A stretch of 64,000 nucleotides of DNA from Candidatus Latescibacterota bacterium (GTDB lineage Bacteria; Latescibacterota; UBA2968; UBA8231), in assembly GCA_022826515.1 (NCBI GenBank), contig JAJDUT010000037.1, forward strand, positions 1 to 64,000. The letters run 5' to 3'. A program made the translations under genes and the position numbers. The notes beneath the pieces were generated by a model. It was not told the origin of the DNA. It was given only the letters and a program-made list of their open reading frames with translations, and did not search any database. How positions within the stretch are numbered: position 1 is the stretch's first letter; every line of letters starts with the position of its first letter. Shown here one piece after another: positions 8,894-17,615 of this stretch.

Positions 8894-10893
8894 TTTTCGA
8901 CGATCACTAAGCTCGGCTGGTCGAGCGCTACCTCTGGCAGCCGTTCGGCCTGCATCTCTTCTACGGTTCCGTCGGCTAGGCGATAAAGCCGTGCCGATCC
9001 CGCAATCTCCCAAGCGGATGGGACTGCCGCCCCCGCAACTGCTGGTAATAGCAGGGCCAACGTACGGGTCGGCCCCTGAAGTAGCCGCAGTGTCGCGCCG
9101 TCACCCTCTACGCTAGTCGCCTCGGCAAAGGGCACGCGGAAGCGCTGTAGCAGTGCATTGAGGCAGCGCAGGACGCCAAAGACGGGGCGGGGGTTGCACA
9201 GGGGGTCCAGAAGTCCCTGACCGACGTCCATGGTGCGGTCCAGATCGATAAAAGGCTCGACAAAAAGCCGCGCCCTCGGCAGCAGCGCCGTTGCAAAAAG
9301 CGCCTCCGCGGCCCGGACTCCATCGTCTTGGTCGCTTTGTCCCGGCAACTCAAAGAGCAAATCCAGCCGACCCATCGTGGTCAGGGCACTTACCTCGCGC
9401 CAAGCCAAGGCCTCTTCCCAAGGGGCCGTTGCGTCCAGTCGGCACAGGGGCGCTTCTATCCACGTATCCGCGTTTTGCAATAGACGGTCGAGTTGGGCCA
9501 CTTCGTCGGGCCGGTAGCCGATCCGGGTGCGGGGGTGCTGCTTGCCGGCTATCTGCTGGCCGGGGATTACTGGGGCCAGAGATAGCCGCAGATTGCGGTG
9601 GTAGCTCTTGAACAGATACAGACACGACGACGAGGGCCAAGGCTCGCCCGGCGTCTGGATCTCCCAAGTATCTACTTGGTCGCGGCGACTTTCCAAGATG
9701 GACTCGTACGGAGTGGCCTCGTCGTCGAGAATGGTCGCTTGTACTTGGACGCCTTGGCTGCGCAAAAAGCGCAGGCGGTCGCCGGACTGGTCCAAATCGG
9801 TCCAGGGACAGCGCAGGGCCTGTGCGCCCAGCTCCAGACAGGCCAGCAGGGGATAGTCGTTGCGCACTGGCTGGCGCACTACTGAGGGAAAGGTTATGGG
9901 GACTTCCGTTTCCCAGCCCAGTGGGTGGGTCGCGGTCAGGCCCAATGGGGCTCCGCCCAAGTCGGCAGTTGCTGGGGTGAGCAATCGCCGCGGACCCGAA
10001 GCCCAATCCTGTGCCCCGGCGGTGCGGATCAGGTGAATGTCGAGTCGGTTGTGGCGTAGGCGACACAGGAAAAAACCCAACTTGGGTTGGTCGTTGCGGC
10101 CCTGCTCGGGCGGCGGTGCGCTGCTGAACAAGTGGCTAAGACCGGGCCGCGCAAAAGAAGTGGAGGGGACGGTGCGATAGTACAAGGCACCTGCCAGCTC
10201 GCAAAAGGAAAAGTGTACGTGGGATGCAAAGAGCCAAGCCACTTGGTGGGCGGCTAACAGTTCCAGCAGCCAGGTGCGGGCCGGTTCGCCGATGTTGTCG
10301 TAGTGTCCTAGATGCGGCTCGGCGGGGTTGTGCAAGTAGGGTGGCAGGTGCAAAAACACTGCGATGCGCATCTGGGCGTGCGCGGCCAAGTCCGCTTCCA
10401 ACCAAGTCCTTTGCTCTTCTTCTGCCGGCAGGCCAGTGTTCAGAATCTGGCTGTTGAGTACCACTAAGTGCAGGTCGCGACAGTCAAAGCTGTACCAAGA
10501 CGGGCCGAAGCGCCGGTGGTATGCGTCCAATCCCTCGGCTGTGACTGGATGGGTGGGCATGGTGGGGTCGGGTTTGTCGCCGACGTCGTGATTACCGGCG
10601 ACCCAGCGCGGCTGCACGCCGCAGGCGGCCATCTGCTCTAGGGCTTGGTCTAAAGCCGGGACAAAGCCCGCGCTCTCGGGGTATTCCTGTACCACGTCGC
10701 CCATGTGTACGACGAAGTCTGGTTCTAAGGCGGCTACCAAGCGCAAGGCCGCGCCTGCCCGCTGGCTCTGTTGGGCGCGGGAGGGGAATTCGTCCATGCC
10801 GACGCTCCCTGCTAGCGCATAGTGGGTATCGGAGATGAGGACGAATTCGCCTCGGGCCTCGGGCAACAGGGTGCGGTCGAATAGAGGGGGCAT
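8890..10893 (-). CDS. Calcineurin-like metallophosphoesterase with long C-terminal extension
   Basis: I used the ATG at 10893 (667 residues), which lies just after the stop of the upstream binding-protein gene. A TTG at 10905 would overlap that gene. All metallophosphoesterase motifs are present in the first 250 residues: ISDTHYA, HMGDVVQ, VAGNHDVGD and SHVHFSF. These build the two-metal centre. About 400 residues follow without recognisable motifs, including Trp-rich stretches that could be a sugar-binding or barrel domain. There is no signal peptide, so it probably works in the cytoplasm. It is likely co-transcribed with the ABC substrate-binding lipoprotein. Confidence 0.85.
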   Translation of the reverse strand: MPPLFDRTLLPEARGEFVLISDTHYALAGSVGMDEFPSRAQQSQRAGAALRLVAALEPDFVVHMGDVVQEYPESAGFVPALDQALEQMAACGVQPRWVAGNHDVGDKPDPTMPTHPVTAEGLDAYHRRFGPSWYSFDCRDLHLVVLNSQILNTGLPAEEEQRTWLEADLAAHAQMRIAVFLHLPPYLHNPAEPHLGHYDNIGEPARTWLLELLAAHQVAWLFASHVHFSFCELAGALYYRTVPSTSFARPGLSHLFSSAPPPEQGRNDQPKLGFFLCRLRHNRLDIHLIRTAGAQDWASGPRRLLTPATADLGGAPLGLTATHPLGWETEVPITFPSVVRQPVRNDYPLLACLELGAQALRCPWTDLDQSGDRLRFLRSQGVQVQATILDDEATPYESILESRRDQVDTWEIQTPGEPWPSSSCLYLFKSYHRNLRLSLAPVIPGQQIAGKQHPRTRIGYRPDEVAQLDRLLQNADTWIEAPLCRLDATAPWEEALAWREVSALTTMGRLDLLFELPGQSDQDDGVRAAEALFATALLPRARLFVEPFIDLDRTMDVGQGLLDPLCNPRPVFGVLRCLNALLQRFRVPFAEATSVEGDGATLRLLQGPTRTLALLLPAVAGAAVPSAWEIAGSARLYRLADGTVEEMQAERLPEVALDQPSLVIVEN

Positions 10894-10897
10894 CGCG

Positions 10898-12667
10898 TTA
10901 TCCAACTGGGCGCAAATTGAGCAACACCAACAGCCAAGACCGCGCCCAGTACGAAGTGTTCATGTAGGGATTCTCCGCCGAAGGCCACCCCGTCCAGTAC
11001 GTCTCGTTGACCGGGATTCGGTGCGGCCACTGCACGAGCGGAATTGCCGGCAGCTCGGCCAGCCAGATCGCTATTGCCTGTCGGTAAATTGCCATCATCT
11101 CGGGCGCATCGTTGGGCGTCTGCGCCATGCGATCGACTAGTGCGTCGAAGTCGTCGTTCTGCCAGCGCCAGTAGTGCTCGGCGGTTTCTCCCGTCGGTCT
11201 GGAGAAACGGCTGTGGTAGTGGCTCAGCACTTGGTAGGGATCGCGCATTGAGCTTAGGTTGCCAAACATGAAAGCGCGCGCTTCGCCTTGGGCCATCCGC
11301 GAAATGTAGTCCGAAGTCATGCGGAACGAGGCGTCGAAACCCGCCGCTTGGAGCTGGGCGACCAAAACCGGCGTCAGGTCCTGGAAGTGCGCGAAGATGT
11401 CGATGACGAGCGAAAATGCCTCGCCGTCCTTCGTCCAGAAGCCATCCGGCCCCCGTGTCCAACCTTTGCTCGACATGATAGATGCCGTGCGCGCGGTGTC
11501 GTGAACGCCGATCTCGTATTGGTCAACTAGATCCGCTGCCGCGGCGAAATAGGGCTGCATTTGCGGCACGTCCGGCAGCGGCAATAGCGCGTAGTCGCCG
11601 GAGTTCTGCCAGCCGATTTCGACTAGTTGTTTGCGGTCGATGGCGAAGTTGATCGCCCGGCGGATTTCAGGATCGTCGAAAGGGGTCTCCATATTGTTGA
11701 ACCCCAAGGTGATCGCCCACGGCGTCATGTAGCTATAGGGTGGCTCTCGCCCCGTCCAGGTGCTCATTTTGTCGTGTTGTTCGAGCAAGGTGATGATATT
11801 GGATGGTCGGAGTTCCAAACAGGTGTCGAGCTTGTTGGCGAGCAGGTTCTGCACCCGCTGGTACTCCTCCATATAGGGCAGAAAGATCAAGCGCTCGACC
11901 TGCGGCAGCGCGTGGAAGCCGGCCTTGGCCGCCCACCAGTCCGGGCGCAGATCCCAGATCCGCTGTGCTGGCTCCGATAGCGCAATGCGATACGGCCCGG
12001 TGACCACCGGCCAACCGCTGGCCAGATCGTAATTGGCAAAGCGCAAGGGATCTTGCTCCTCCCAGATGTGTTTGGGGACGATCGGCACGCCGTTGCCGTG
12101 GTTGTGGGTGAAATAACTGAACAGAAAGCGCGGGTTAGGCGATTTGAGGACGATCTTCGCCGTCAGGCTGTCGAGCGCCACGGCCTCTTGGACCCAAGTC
12201 TCCATATCGGTTGAAAACACCAGATTCGGCGCGTGCTCTTTGAGCATATTGACCGTAAAGACAAAGTCGTGCGCCGTCCACGGCATTCCGTCGCTCCACT
12301 CCACACCTGGGCGAATATCCACCACGACTTCGGTGTAGTCCGCGTTGAACCGGTGCCCGGTGGCAATCCACGGCAGCGGTTCAGCGTCGATCTTGTAGCC
12401 GTTGAAGAAGTAGAGCGGCTCGTAGAGGAACTGATAGCCGATCCGCGAGATTCCACCCGGCACGAAGGGGTTGAAGGTGTTGTAGTCTTGGATTTGGCCG
12501 CCGCAGGTGTTGTTTTCGGCGCAATCGACGATCAGCGTGCGGTTGCGCGGCACTTGCTGCAAACCGTCTGTAGCCTGTTCGCTAGTACAGGCTACCAAGG
12601 CTACACCGCAGAGAAGGGCCAAGCGCCAAGCGCGCGTCGCCCGAGTTGCCCTAGGCTGTTTTCCCAT
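10898..12667 (-). CDS. ABC transporter substrate-binding lipoprotein, family 5 (peptide/opine/oligosaccharide type)
   Basis: The start at 12667 (589 residues) gives a type II signal peptide with lipobox LVAC|T. An ATG-less upstream extension to 12721 is less likely. The SBP family 5 signature is VEWSDGMPWTAHDFVFTVNM (about residues 120-140). The mature protein also has the long alpha/beta body and the MTPWAITLGFNN and DPEIRRAINFAIDR blocks typical of DppA/OppA-like proteins. It should deliver a peptide or oligosaccharide to an ABC permease, but no permease or ATPase genes are in the window. It faces the FKBP gene across a divergent promoter region. Confidence 0.9.
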   Translation of the reverse strand: MGKQPRATRATRAWRLALLCGVALVACTSEQATDGLQQVPRNRTLIVDCAENNTCGGQIQDYNTFNPFVPGGISRIGYQFLYEPLYFFNGYKIDAEPLPWIATGHRFNADYTEVVVDIRPGVEWSDGMPWTAHDFVFTVNMLKEHAPNLVFSTDMETWVQEAVALDSLTAKIVLKSPNPRFLFSYFTHNHGNGVPIVPKHIWEEQDPLRFANYDLASGWPVVTGPYRIALSEPAQRIWDLRPDWWAAKAGFHALPQVERLIFLPYMEEYQRVQNLLANKLDTCLELRPSNIITLLEQHDKMSTWTGREPPYSYMTPWAITLGFNNMETPFDDPEIRRAINFAIDRKQLVEIGWQNSGDYALLPLPDVPQMQPYFAAAADLVDQYEIGVHDTARTASIMSSKGWTRGPDGFWTKDGEAFSLVIDIFAHFQDLTPVLVAQLQAAGFDASFRMTSDYISRMAQGEARAFMFGNLSSMRDPYQVLSHYHSRFSRPTGETAEHYWRWQNDDFDALVDRMAQTPNDAPEMMAIYRQAIAIWLAELPAIPLVQWPHRIPVNETYWTGWPSAENPYMNTSYWARSWLLVLLNLRPVG

Positions 12668-12767
12668 ATTCGCCGTACTTTCCTCCGTGCGAGACTTGTT
12701 ACGCGCAACGGGAGGTAACATAACGCGCGGAGTTCTCCGTTGTCCATATCCGTTCCCGCGCTGTCCC

Positions 12768-12796
12768 TTGAGCGAGCGGGCTGCGTGCGCTAATAT
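12768..12796 (+). promoter_or_regulatory. Sigma70 promoter for the FKBP/aldo-keto reductase genes
   Basis: TTGAGC (12768-12773) and TAATAT (12791-12796) are separated by 17 bases and lie 41 bases before the ATG at 12838. Confidence 0.55.
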
Positions 12797-12837
12797 GGAA
12801 GGTGTTCCTCTCCACCCTCACTCCCCGAGGTAACGCC

Positions 12838-13284
12838 ATGAACCCCTTACTACCCCTCGCCTTATTGGCGTTAGTCGCTTGCTCAGACCCCTGCGCCGAA
12901 TCCATCGACCAAGCCTTCCTCGACCAAGAAGCCGCTAAGGAAGGAGCCGTGCGCACTGAATCCGGCCTCATCTATCAGGAGCTAAAAGGAGGCTACGGTC
13001 CCCAGCCAGGGCCTAAAGCCCGCGTCACCGTCCACTACAAGGGCATGTTTGCCGACGGCGAGGTCTTCGACAGCTCGTACGAACGGGGCCGCCCCAGCAC
13101 GCTGTCGCTGAAAAGGGTTATCCCCGGTTGGACCGAGGGACTGCAGATGATGAAGGGCGGCGGCAAGGCGCGGCTGGTGATCCCGCCGGGATTGGCTTAT
13201 GGCAAAAAGGGCAAGCCCGGCAGCATCCCTTCGTGCGCGACCTTAATTTTTGAAATCGAGTTATACGAAATAAAAGGGAGTTAA
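12838..13284 (+). CDS. FKBP-type peptidyl-prolyl isomerase lipoprotein
   Basis: I took the ATG at 12838 (148 residues) because it gives a lipoprotein signal, MNPLLPLALLALVAC|S. The FKBP domain runs from about residue 40: VTVHYKGMFADGEVFDSSYE, then VIPGWTEGLQMMKGGGKARL and IPPGLAYGKKG, with LIFEIELYEI at the end. Tyr, Asp, Trp and Phe of the rapamycin-binding pocket are recognisable. As a periplasmic lipoprotein it would assist folding of exported proteins. It is followed 4 bases later by the aldo/keto reductase gene. Confidence 0.9.
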   Translation: MNPLLPLALLALVACSDPCAESIDQAFLDQEAAKEGAVRTESGLIYQELKGGYGPQPGPKARVTVHYKGMFADGEVFDSSYERGRPSTLSLKRVIPGWTEGLQMMKGGGKARLVIPPGLAYGKKGKPGSIPSCATLIFEIELYEIKGS

Positions 13285-13288
13285 ATCC

Positions 13289-14152
13289 ATGAGTAAGCTA
13301 TCGCGCCGCAACATGGGGCGCACCGGTATGCAGCCTCGGGCGCTCGGCATGGGCGCGGCCTTTGTCGGTGCGTCCGGCGAGGCCGAGACCATTGCCACTA
13401 TCGAACGCGCGCTCGATTTAGGCATCGACTACTTCGACAGCTATGCTGGCCGCAACGAGGAGCGTTGGGGCAAGGCGCTTGCTGGCGTCGAGCGGTCGAG
13501 TTATTACATGCAGGCCAAGGTCGGCCCACACCCGGAGCGGCCCAAGGACTTTTCCGCAGAGGCCACGCGCTGGAGCGTCGAACAAAGTCTGCAATCGATT
13601 CGCGTGGATTACCTCGACGCTGTGTTAGTTCACGATCCGCCTGATATTGCCGATCCGTTAGGCCCTGGTCGCGCCTTCGACGAGTTGCAGAAGATGAAGG
13701 AAGAGGGCTTGGTGCGGCACATTGGTTTGGGGGTCCGCGATCACGACTTCCACCGCGCTGCCATTGAGGCTGGCCACGCCGAGATCGTCCTCACATTTCT
13801 CGATTACACGCTGCTCGACCAATCCGTCGCTCGCACCACTATGCGCTTGGCAAAAAAGCACGGCACGGGCCTGATCTTGGCCAGCGTCTTCGGCATGGGC
13901 CGCCTAACAGGCATCGAGCCGGATCGGCCCGCTGAGCCGCGTGCTCACGCCATGTGGGAGTGGTGCCAAGAGCAGGACGTGGACATCAAGCACTTAGCCA
14001 TGCAGTTCTGTCTCGACGCGCCCATCGACGGCATCGTCATGAGCGGCCCAGCCGACCGCCACCAGCTTCAGGACGCGTACGACGCGGCGACTCAGGAAGT
14101 GCCCGCTGAAATTTGGGGGGAGTTTGAGGAGAAGTTTGGGGTCGGGATCTAG
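13289..14152 (+). CDS. Aldo/keto reductase family protein
   Basis: The 287-residue TIM-barrel protein shows the aldo/keto reductase order: RALGMGAAF, ALDLGIDYFDSYAGRNEE, MQAKVG (Lys), LDAVLVHDPP (His), EEGLVRHIGLGV. The catalytic Asp, Lys and His are clear. The Tyr sits only two residues after the Asp (FDSY), whereas most members have five (DTAxxYG), so the active-site loop is shortened. The C-terminal NADP-binding 'PGARS'-type strand is weak (IVMSGPADRHQL). It belongs to the D-threo-aldose/L-fucose-dehydrogenase-like branch of this superfamily at best guess. Confidence 0.85.
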   Translation: MSKLSRRNMGRTGMQPRALGMGAAFVGASGEAETIATIERALDLGIDYFDSYAGRNEERWGKALAGVERSSYYMQAKVGPHPERPKDFSAEATRWSVEQSLQSIRVDYLDAVLVHDPPDIADPLGPGRAFDELQKMKEEGLVRHIGLGVRDHDFHRAAIEAGHAEIVLTFLDYTLLDQSVARTTMRLAKKHGTGLILASVFGMGRLTGIEPDRPAEPRAHAMWEWCQEQDVDIKHLAMQFCLDAPIDGIVMSGPADRHQLQDAYDAATQEVPAEIWGEFEEKFGVGI

Positions 14153-14209
14153 GCAGTGGTTTAGACTCGATATCTGGAATCAGAATTAATCTCGTCAGAT
14201 GGAGTAAAA

Positions 14210-14956
14210 ATGGATTCATCTTTACCTAAACCTCGCAGTTACTTCGCAACGACCGCGGATTCGTACGATCGGCTCCAGCCCGTTCTAAGTCCACCGTACA
14301 GTAGGGGCTTGGACATGCTTGTGGATCTGATTCCCTTTGCTGCCGATGAGTCATTCGAATTTGTGGATCTCGGCTGTGGCACGGCGGAGCCGGCTGTGCG
14401 CGTGTTGGAACACTTCTGCCGCGCTACTGGCACCTGTATCGACAGCGAACCGGAGATGCTTGCGCTCGCTAGGAGGAAACTGACGCCGTATTCAGGTCGG
14501 ATTGAGGTGCGGGAAGCGGACATCACTAGTTGTGAGATTCAGCCGTGTGACGTGATTTTCTCGGCCAAGACCTTTCATCATCTTCCCCCGGCCAGTTTGC
14601 CCGAACTTTTTGCCCGGATTGCGGGCGGACTCCGGCCGGGTGGTTGCTTCGTCCTGTACGACGCGATGTCGGTCGGCCCCCGCTGGGGAGCAAGTGTTCG
14701 GCAGCAGGCATCGCGCTTCCGCCAGCGCCATCTCCAAGACGCCGTTGCTTCAGGAGTAGCTACTCAGCAGGAGATTGATGCTAGGGTGGAGTACAAGCGA
14801 GCGATGAAGGCCGCTGGTGAGGATGTCGAGTACGAGCACAGCGCAGAGAACATGATCGACGCCATGATCGATGCTGGCTTTGATGAAGTGGCTGTCGTCT
14901 GGCGCATGTTTGCCGACACGATTCTGTTGGCTTTTACACCTACTAAGGATGCCTAA
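14210..14956 (+). CDS. SAM-dependent class I methyltransferase
   Basis: The 248-residue protein has motif I FVDLGCGTAEPAVRVL (about residues 48-63), an acidic motif II region (GTCIDSEPEML) and motif IV-like SCEIQPCDVIFSAKTFHHLP. LRPGGCFVLYDAM follows as the post-IV strand. This is the small-molecule methyltransferase fold (Methyltransf_11/25). The target is unknown. The stop codon is directly followed by the ATG of an ArsR-type regulator, so the two are co-translated. The GC content is lower than in neighbouring catabolic genes. Confidence 0.85.
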   Translation: MDSSLPKPRSYFATTADSYDRLQPVLSPPYSRGLDMLVDLIPFAADESFEFVDLGCGTAEPAVRVLEHFCRATGTCIDSEPEMLALARRKLTPYSGRIEVREADITSCEIQPCDVIFSAKTFHHLPPASLPELFARIAGGLRPGGCFVLYDAMSVGPRWGASVRQQASRFRQRHLQDAVASGVATQQEIDARVEYKRAMKAAGEDVEYEHSAENMIDAMIDAGFDEVAVVWRMFADTILLAFTPTKDA

Positions 14957-15556
14957 ATGAGTACGTGGCGTGAATTGACCTTTCCAAACAGTTCCTTAAA
15001 GGATGCGGTACTTGTTATCGAAGATGATCGTGCGAACGTACTCGCCGATCCACTTCGTTGGCGCATCCTCGAAATTCTTGGAGCAGGGAAGTCGGTTGCA
15101 GAAATTTCGCAGACTTTGGACGTTACCGACGCTCGGGTGCTGTATCACTTGCAACGGCTGGCGCAAACAGGTGTCGTGCATTTGGAGGAAGAGGGAGTAG
15201 ACTCCCAGGAATGGCGTTGTTTGCCAGCGGCGAGCAAAGTTCGCGTTCGAGATATTAGTGCGGCACAGGATCAAATTGCGGAGGCCATGCCAACGGATGT
15301 TGTTAGCCAGTTCAATCAAGCGTTTCGCGAAGCTGCCGAGGGATTGTATGGTTCGACATTCCAGCAATCTATCAATCACAACCGTGCACGACTATCGGAA
15401 GAACAGACAGCCGAATTTGGTCGTCGATTATTGGCACTTATAGAAGAGTACTTTCCGCCGGGGAAAGGGGATCGCTCAGGCATCAAATACGGTTTCTATG
15501 GGATTCTCACGCCGATAGATCTGCATCCGCTTGGGGACTCTGAAACTGAGGAGTGA
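14957..15556 (+). CDS. ArsR-family winged-helix regulator
   Basis: The 199-residue protein contains an HTH near residues 30-75: DPLRWRILEILGAGKSVAEI, then VTDARVLYHLQRLAQTGVV. This is the ArsR/TrmB-like winged helix typical of small dimeric repressors. The remaining 120 residues are a helical domain without cysteine pairs typical of metal sensing, so the inducer is unlikely to be a metal. Being zero bases downstream of the methyltransferase gene, it may regulate that operon. Confidence 0.8.
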   Translation: MSTWRELTFPNSSLKDAVLVIEDDRANVLADPLRWRILEILGAGKSVAEISQTLDVTDARVLYHLQRLAQTGVVHLEEEGVDSQEWRCLPAASKVRVRDISAAQDQIAEAMPTDVVSQFNQAFREAAEGLYGSTFQQSINHNRARLSEEQTAEFGRRLLALIEEYFPPGKGDRSGIKYGFYGILTPIDLHPLGDSETEE

Positions 15557-15615
15557 GAGTTCGTTTGGCGCGTGAATCGTTCCCGAACGTTGCAATATAG
15601 CACGTCATCGCCTCC

Positions 15616-15634
15616 TTGACATACTACGATAGTA
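15616..15634 (+). promoter_or_regulatory. -35 element overlapped by a palindrome, candidate operator before dapA
   Basis: A consensus TTGACA (15616-15621) is immediately followed by TACTA-CGA-TAGTA (15622-15634), a perfect 5-base inverted repeat with a 3-base spacer. It lies 46 bases before the dapA ATG. The matching -10 (about 15639-15644, TCATTC) is poor, which would suit a regulated promoter. Confidence 0.4.
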
Positions 15635-15679
15635 CCTTTCATTCACCCCCTTCATTCTTCTTCTCTCTCTGGGGGTATC

Positions 15680-16570
15680 ATGTCGCAGGCAATGAATGAT
15701 TTGAGGGGCAGCTTGGTCGCCTTGGTGACGCCGATGACGGCATCGGTGGCGATCGACTGGGCGGCGCTGGACGGCTTGGTGGATTGGCACTTGGAGTCCA
15801 AGACGCATGGCATTGTGCCGGTGGGCACCACCGGCGAATCAGCCACGCTGACTCACGCCGAACAGAAACAAGTGATCGAAGCCGTGGTGCGCCGGGTTAA
15901 TGGCCGCGTGCCGGTGGTTGCAGGTACCGGTGCCAATGCGACGGCCGAGGCAATCGAGTTGACTCGGGCGGCGCAGGGCGACGGTGCCGACTACTGCCTG
16001 TCGGTGACGCCGTACTACAACAAGCCGACTCAGGAGGGTCTTTACCGGCACTATTGCGCCATCGCCGAGGCCGTGGATTTGCCAATGGTCCTCTACAATG
16101 TGCCGCCGCGCACGGCGTGCGACATGGAGGCCGAGACTGTAGCTCGGTTGTCTGCTGTCGATTCGATCGTCGGCATCAAGGAGGCGTGTGGCGATCCCAG
16201 CCGCGTCGCCGAGATCAAGGCGCTGGTGCCCGACGACTTCGTCCTGCTGTCCGGCGAGGACGCGCAGACGCTCACTATGGCGGGCTACGGAGCCGTTGGA
16301 GCGATTTCAGTGACCGCCAATGTCTTGCCGGCGGCCATGGCCGAGTTCTGCCAAGCATTCATCAACGGCGACGACAGAGCCTGCGAATTGGATGCCAAGT
16401 TACAGCCGATTCACGAGGCCCTGTTCATGGAGACGAGCCCCATTCCGACCAAGTGGGCACTCAACGCTATGGGCAGGATTGACGTTGGTATTCGTCTGCC
16501 GCTGGTGGAACTAACAGCACCCGTGCAGGTTGAAGTACGCAAACGACTGGAGACCTTGGGCGTACTTTAA
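15680..16570 (+). CDS. dapA: 4-hydroxy-tetrahydrodipicolinate synthase or close DapA-family lyase
   Basis: The 296-residue protein has the DapA barrel motifs: PVGTTGESATLTHAEQKQV (about residues 38-57), VTPYYNKPTQEGLYRHY, VLYNVPPRTACDM (with the catalytic Tyr and the Arg that binds the aspartate semialdehyde carboxylate) and IVGIKEACGDPS (Schiff-base Lys). The Arg after YNVPP supports genuine dihydrodipicolinate synthase rather than a sialic acid or keto-sugar lyase. It condenses pyruvate and aspartate semialdehyde for lysine and diaminopimelate synthesis. No other lysine genes are adjacent. Confidence 0.88.
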   Translation: MSQAMNDLRGSLVALVTPMTASVAIDWAALDGLVDWHLESKTHGIVPVGTTGESATLTHAEQKQVIEAVVRRVNGRVPVVAGTGANATAEAIELTRAAQGDGADYCLSVTPYYNKPTQEGLYRHYCAIAEAVDLPMVLYNVPPRTACDMEAETVARLSAVDSIVGIKEACGDPSRVAEIKALVPDDFVLLSGEDAQTLTMAGYGAVGAISVTANVLPAAMAEFCQAFINGDDRACELDAKLQPIHEALFMETSPIPTKWALNAMGRIDVGIRLPLVELTAPVQVEVRKRLETLGVL

Positions 16571-16629
16571 CGAATTGTTGATGGCGAATTTTGGCGACGA
16601 CTATCTAATCTCTGACTCACAGAAGTTAG

Positions 16630-17301
16630 GTGCCAATGTTACAAGCAGTACTCTTCGATCTTGACGGAACTCTGTTGGATCGGCTTAGCTGCCTTAGAGT
16701 GTATCTGTACGGTCAGGTCGAACGACTAGCCGATGACCTTCACGCTCTTCCATTTGGCGAATACATGGAGCGAGTAATTGAGTTGGACGCACATGGCCAC
16801 GCTGATAAGGGTGAGTTGTTTAGGAGCATTGAACGTGACTTTGCTCTCTCGTTTGGTACTTGGCAGAGGTTGCTGGATGATTTTATGACGTACTTTCCCC
16901 ATGTATGCGTTCCGTTTTCCAAGACGCATCAGACGCTTACCACACTTAGGCAACAAGGCTTAAAGATGGGGCTCGTCACGAATGGAGCAGTTGATTCACA
17001 GCAACCGAAAATTGATGGTTTGGGGATCGCTCGCTATTTCGACACCGTATTGATCTCGGAAGCCGAAGGGGTCGCCAAACCGGATGCGGAAATCTTCCGT
17101 CGGGCGACCGACAACTTGGGTGTCTCGCCAGATCAAGCTGTCATGATTGGCGACAATCCAGAGGCCGACATTCGGGGTGCCAAGTTCTGCGGGATGAAAA
17201 CGATTTGGAAGCGCGATGCGTATTGGGAGGCACCTGAGATTGTGGATGCGGTGATTGACGATCTCGACGAGTTGCCGAGCACAATACGCAACCTCGCATG
17301 A
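16630..17301 (+). CDS. HAD-superfamily phosphatase (subfamily IA)
   Basis: The 223-residue protein starts at GTG 16630 or ATG 16636. It has motif I LFDLDGTLLD (both catalytic Asp), motif II VTNGAVDSQQ, motif III Lys in GVAKPDAEIF and motif IV VMIGDNPEADIRGA. The helical cap lies between motifs I and II as in YjjG/phosphoglycolate-phosphatase-like enzymes. The substrate is unknown. It begins a low-GC stretch (to about 18.7 kb) that looks more recently acquired than the neighbours. Confidence 0.87.
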   Translation: MPMLQAVLFDLDGTLLDRLSCLRVYLYGQVERLADDLHALPFGEYMERVIELDAHGHADKGELFRSIERDFALSFGTWQRLLDDFMTYFPHVCVPFSKTHQTLTTLRQQGLKMGLVTNGAVDSQQPKIDGLGIARYFDTVLISEAEGVAKPDAEIFRRATDNLGVSPDQAVMIGDNPEADIRGAKFCGMKTIWKRDAYWEAPEIVDAVIDDLDELPSTIRNLA

Positions 17302-17390
17302 GTTCATACTTTGCTCAATGGATTTCTATTAGCGGGTCTGAATGATATATTAGGACGAAACGGTAATCTGCTGTTAGGAGGCTTACGATA

Positions 17391-17615
17391 ATGCCTACGA
17401 CGTGGAAAGACTACATTGAGAGTACTTCGGACGTGCTGCGTGGAAAACCGCGTATAAAGAATACCCGAATCCCTGTGGCTCTGGTAATCGGCTACTTGGC
17501 GGATGGTTATTCCGGCGATCAGATCATAGCCGAATTTCCAGAGTTGACGACCGAGAGTGTCGCCGCCTGCCTAGATTATGCCCGTGAATTGGCAGATTTT
17601 GAAGTAGCGGCCTGA
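17391..17615 (+). CDS. DUF433 family antitoxin-like protein
   Basis: The 74-residue protein contains VLRGKPRIKNTRIPVALVIG followed by LADGYSGDQIIAEFPELT. This is the DUF433 signature (GKPxIxGTRIPV), a winged-helix-like DNA-binding module. It has a good ribosome binding site (TTAGGAGG). Its stop overlaps the ATG of the next gene by one base. DUF433/DUF5615 pairs are regarded as VapBC-like toxin-antitoxin modules, and this is the probable antitoxin. Confidence 0.85.
   Translation: MPTTWKDYIESTSDVLRGKPRIKNTRIPVALVIGYLADGYSGDQIIAEFPELTTESVAACLDYARELADFEVAA

Noticed and set aside
9350..10066. Second minus-strand frame inside the metallophosphoesterase gene
   Set aside because: It is Pro/Arg/Ser-rich, without start signal, and lies in the wrong frame of a gene with complete motifs.
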